A model generated the notes under the pieces. That model did no database searches. It was not told where the DNA came from and saw only the letters and a program-made list of their open reading frames with translations. DNA of 52,835 nucleotides, taken from the NCBI RefSeq assembly GCF_003443895.1, contig NZ_QQOA01000048.1, positions 1 through 52,835 on the forward strand. The letters run 5' to 3'. Shown here in pieces: positions 50,446 through 52,835 of the stretch; the stretch's first letter is position 1, and every line of letters begins with the position of its first letter. The translations under genes were made by a program, and so were the position numbers. Source of the DNA: Paraburkholderia phosphatilytica (GTDB taxonomy: Bacteria > Pseudomonadota > Gammaproteobacteria > Burkholderiales > Burkholderiaceae).

Positions 50446-52275
50446 ATGAAAACAAAAGCGGTTCGCGCATCGGTTTCCGTTGCGCTGATGGGGCTTGGCG
50501 TGGTGTCGACGAATTCGGAGGCCTACGACTTTTCGACAGGATTGGGCGATCTCAACGGCTCGTGGGTATCGAATCTGACGGCGGGTGCGGGTATCCGCAC
50601 CAAGAGTCCGAGCTGTTCGCTGACGGGCGACCCGAACGCCTACGGCTGCGGTGCCGCGGCCAACGTCAATCAGTGGGGCTCGGGCGACGACGGGGACCTG
50701 AACTACAGGAAGGGACAGCCGTTCAGTACGTACCTGAGCGCGACCAGCGAACTGCTGCTGACGATGCCGAGCGAAGGCTACAAGTTCATGATCCGCGGTA
50801 CCGCGATGTACGACTTCCTCGTCGCCGATACCGCGCGGACCCCGCTGTCGAGCTCGGCGCTCGCGCAGGTGGAATATCCCGTTCAGCTGCTCGACCTGTG
50901 GGGCGAAAAGGACTTCACGATCAATGGCCAACCCGCGCACGTGCGTCTGGGTAACCAGGTCATCAACTGGGGAGAGAGTTATTTCGCCTCGGGCGGCATC
51001 AATCAGACCAACTCGCTCGACATTCAGAAGCTCCTCATCCCGGGAACGCAGCTGAAACAGGCGCTTCTGCCCGCGCCGATGCTGAGTTTCGCGGCTGGTC
51101 TGCCGGACGGTTTCAGTACCGAAGCCTACTATCAGTTTCAGTGGAACGGGAACCGCTATCCGCCTGTCGGCTCGTACTGGTCGGTCGGTAACAGCTTCGG
51201 GCGTGGAGCCGTCGCCACAACGGTTAGTTCGACTAACTCAAACGTCAATGGTGTCGATGCGGGAACCATCGCCGGATCGAACAGCGGCAGTGGGGCCACG
51301 CTGTCCGCAATCAACGGCGGACTCCTCAACGGCCAGTATGCGGGATCTCCATACAACTCCTTCGGTGTGTTGACGACGACCGCCTTGCCGCAGGAATACA
51401 AGCCGCAGTTCGGCATCAAGCTCAGCTACCGGCCGAAAAGCATTGACGTGAATTTCGGCTTCTACTACGAAAACTATACCGACAAATCGCCGGTTCTCTC
51501 GACCCTGGCCAATGGCACCAGCCAGTTCAGCTATCTCGAGAACCGGCAGTTGTTCGGCGCCAGCGCGAACTTTGGCCTCGGCGACTGGGCGATCGGCACG
51601 GAGCTGTCGTACCGGCCGCGTGATGCGGTCGCGCTGTCCAGCTGCTTCGGTGCGAACGGGGCGCTCGATCTGAACACGAATGGAATTTCTGGCGTCAACT
51701 GTTCGCAGTGGATGGACATGAAGAAGTTCCAGTACGACATCAACGGCCAGCTCAATCTCACGCAGAGCGAGTATCCGTTTCTCAAGCTGATTCACGCGGA
51801 CATGGCAGTGCTGACCGCGGAACTGACCTGGATCTACTACCCGGGGCTCAGCTCGAACGGCGTGACACGGACCGTCGATGGGCAGACCGCGCATCAGGTG
51901 GCGGACTCGGGCTACTTCACGTGGTTGAACAACGGTTCGGGCCTGGGTTACCCGATCGTCGCCGGCGAAGGTACGTCGAGTTCGGTGGGACTCACGCTCG
52001 ATTTCAACTGGACCTACGACGGCAGCTTGATCCCGGGCTGGCAGGTCACACCCGGCTTGACCTTCACCGACGGATTGTACGGCTATACGCCGACCTTCAC
52101 GGCCAATTACATGCAGAGCGCCAAGTCGTTGAATGTCTACGTGCTGTTCAACCAGAACCCGGCAACGTGGCAGGCGGGGATCAATTACACGGCGTTTTTT
52201 GGCGGGCACGGTGGGGCTGGTCAGCCGTACGCAGACCGGAACTTCGTGGGCCTGTTCGCGACGCGCAATTTCTAG
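50446..52275 (+). CDS. DUF1302 outer-membrane protein
   Basis: Predicted outer-membrane beta-barrel protein of 609 residues. A signal peptide (cleavage near SEA|YDF, residue 25) is followed by the DUF1302 start FSTGLGDLNGSWVSNLTAGA, alternating amphipathic strands with many aromatic residues, GNQVINWGESYFASGGINQT and a terminal phenylalanine (FATRNF). It pairs with DUF1329 upstream and an RND transporter downstream. A role as an outer-membrane channel for a hydrophobic compound is inferred from the context. Confidence 0.9.
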   Translation: MKTKAVRASVSVALMGLGVVSTNSEAYDFSTGLGDLNGSWVSNLTAGAGIRTKSPSCSLTGDPNAYGCGAAANVNQWGSGDDGDLNYRKGQPFSTYLSATSELLLTMPSEGYKFMIRGTAMYDFLVADTARTPLSSSALAQVEYPVQLLDLWGEKDFTINGQPAHVRLGNQVINWGESYFASGGINQTNSLDIQKLLIPGTQLKQALLPAPMLSFAAGLPDGFSTEAYYQFQWNGNRYPPVGSYWSVGNSFGRGAVATTVSSTNSNVNGVDAGTIAGSNSGSGATLSAINGGLLNGQYAGSPYNSFGVLTTTALPQEYKPQFGIKLSYRPKSIDVNFGFYYENYTDKSPVLSTLANGTSQFSYLENRQLFGASANFGLGDWAIGTELSYRPRDAVALSSCFGANGALDLNTNGISGVNCSQWMDMKKFQYDINGQLNLTQSEYPFLKLIHADMAVLTAELTWIYYPGLSSNGVTRTVDGQTAHQVADSGYFTWLNNGSGLGYPIVAGEGTSSSVGLTLDFNWTYDGSLIPGWQVTPGLTFTDGLYGYTPTFTANYMQSAKSLNVYVLFNQNPATWQAGINYTAFFGGHGGAGQPYADRNFVGLFATRNF

Positions 52276-52292
52276 TGCAGCAAGCGCAGCAA

Positions 52293-52318
52293 GGCGGTGC
52301 GCACTGATGCGCACCGCC
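52293..52318 (+). terminator. Intercistronic hairpin between DUF1302 and the RND gene
   Basis: GGCGGTGCGCA and TGCGCACCGCC form a perfect 11-bp stem with a CTGA tetraloop, 22 bp before the GTG of the RND gene. There is no T-tract, so translation or stability control, or partial termination, is likelier than full termination. Confidence 0.5.
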
Positions 52319-52340
52319 GATCTACTTGAAGGATAGCGCC

Positions 52341-52835
52341 GTGTTGAATCGCTTTGTCATCAGCCTCGAGAAACTTTTCTTCGGGCACCGTGCGGTCGTG
52401 CTGGCTGCGATCGGCATCTTCACCGCGGTCATGGCCGTGTTTGCCGTGCAGTTGCGCATGGAAGCCGGCTTCGAGAAGCAGATGCCGATCGGCCACGAGT
52501 ACATCCAGACCTTCCAGAAGTACCGCAACGATCTGTTCGGCGCGAACCGCATCACTGTCGTGGTGCGCGCGCGTAACGGCAGCATCTGGACGCCGCAGGG
52601 TCTGACGCGGCTGTACAAGGTGACGCAGGCGGTCATTTTTCTGCCCAACGTCGACCGGCAGGGCGTGCAGTCGCTGTGGACCCCGAACGCGTTCGTCAAC
52701 GAGATTACCGAAGACGGCTTTCGTGCGAGCCCGGTCATCGACGGCACGATCACGCCGCCGCAGCTGACGCCGGCAATCGTCGCGCAGATCCGGAAATCGG
52801 CAACCGATGGCGGCTATATCGGCACGCTCGTCTCG
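52341..52835 (+). CDS. RND/MMPL-family transporter, partial
   Basis: 165 codons are present and the frame is open at the right edge. GTG start with AAGGA 8 nt upstream. The N-terminus (FVISLEKLFFGHRAVVLAAI, then a first membrane helix to about residue 35) and the periplasmic domain start (MEAGFEKQMPIGHEYIQTFQ, NDLFGANRITVVVRAR) are those of the MMPL/RND proteins that accompany DUF1329 and DUF1302. These are hydrophobic-molecule transporters of the inner membrane. The full protein should be about 800 residues. Confidence 0.88.
   Translation, partial: MLNRFVISLEKLFFGHRAVVLAAIGIFTAVMAVFAVQLRMEAGFEKQMPIGHEYIQTFQKYRNDLFGANRITVVVRARNGSIWTPQGLTRLYKVTQAVIFLPNVDRQGVQSLWTPNAFVNEITEDGFRASPVIDGTITPPQLTPAIVAQIRKSATDGGYIGTLVS

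Noticed and set aside
1..52835. CRISPR arrays, tRNA or rRNA genes, intact insertion sequences
   Set aside because: No regularly spaced repeats, no recognisable tRNA or rRNA sequence, and no transposase motif were found on reading both strands.

Overview
The window looks like chromosomal or megaplasmid DNA from a Burkholderia-type betaproteobacterium, most likely Paraburkholderia or Caballeronia. The evidence is high GC with strong third-position bias, two trimeric porins of the Burkholderia type, many LysR/GntR/LacI regulators beside small catabolic operons, three methyl-accepting chemotaxis proteins, and a DUF1329-DUF1302-RND operon. I see no rRNA, tRNA, CRISPR array, phage or intact insertion sequence.

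Layout. 1-4045: start of a polyamine-type ABC binding protein (runs off the left edge) and two divergent chemotaxis receptors. The binding-protein gene and the first receptor share an 18/20 identical upstream motif. 4095-23196: a large block that reads as an N-heterocycle catabolic island. It holds (a) a LacI repressor with two CAAATCGATTTG operators facing an operon of NCS2 purine-type permease, ATZ/TRZ-type deaminase, TauE permease and porin; (b) a two-subunit molybdenum hydroxylase (IorAB type) with a divergent LysR; (c) a LysR divergent from a seven-gene operon of two ACMSD-type amidohydrolases, UbiD, UbiX, a His-rich CobW metallochaperone, a second NCS2 permease and a second deaminase. 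One of the two amidohydrolases has lost its HxH metal motif, and the operon leader carries tandem hairpins. 23213-28243: a GntR repressor facing a cyclase/FAH/MFS/porin operon. 28315-34614: a TctDE-like two-component system divergent from an orphan binding protein, an MFS transporter and a chemotaxis receptor.

35040-36836 holds a DUF1275 membrane protein and then gene debris: a sensor-kinase N-terminus, an ArsB-type C-terminus with an internal stop, and a LysR C-terminus. 36837-44732: a GntR/FadR repressor facing a complete RbsACB-type sugar ABC transporter plus an aldo/keto reductase, a zinc alcohol dehydrogenase and a tagaturonate reductase-like enzyme. These fit L-galactose (or similar) -> lactone/L-galactonate -> D-tagaturonate -> D-altronate. 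44800-48362 (minus): cytochrome b561, an omega-aminotransferase and an aldehyde dehydrogenase. 49021-52835: DUF1329, DUF1302 and the start of an RND/MMPL transporter, with strong hairpins between the cistrons.

Functions are assigned from motifs read in the translations. Substrates are inferred from neighbourhood and are the least certain part. The strongest candidates for something undescribed are the UbiD/UbiX/paired-amidohydrolase/CobW/NCS2/deaminase operon with its degenerate amidohydrolase subunit, and the nearby duplicated permease-deaminase module.
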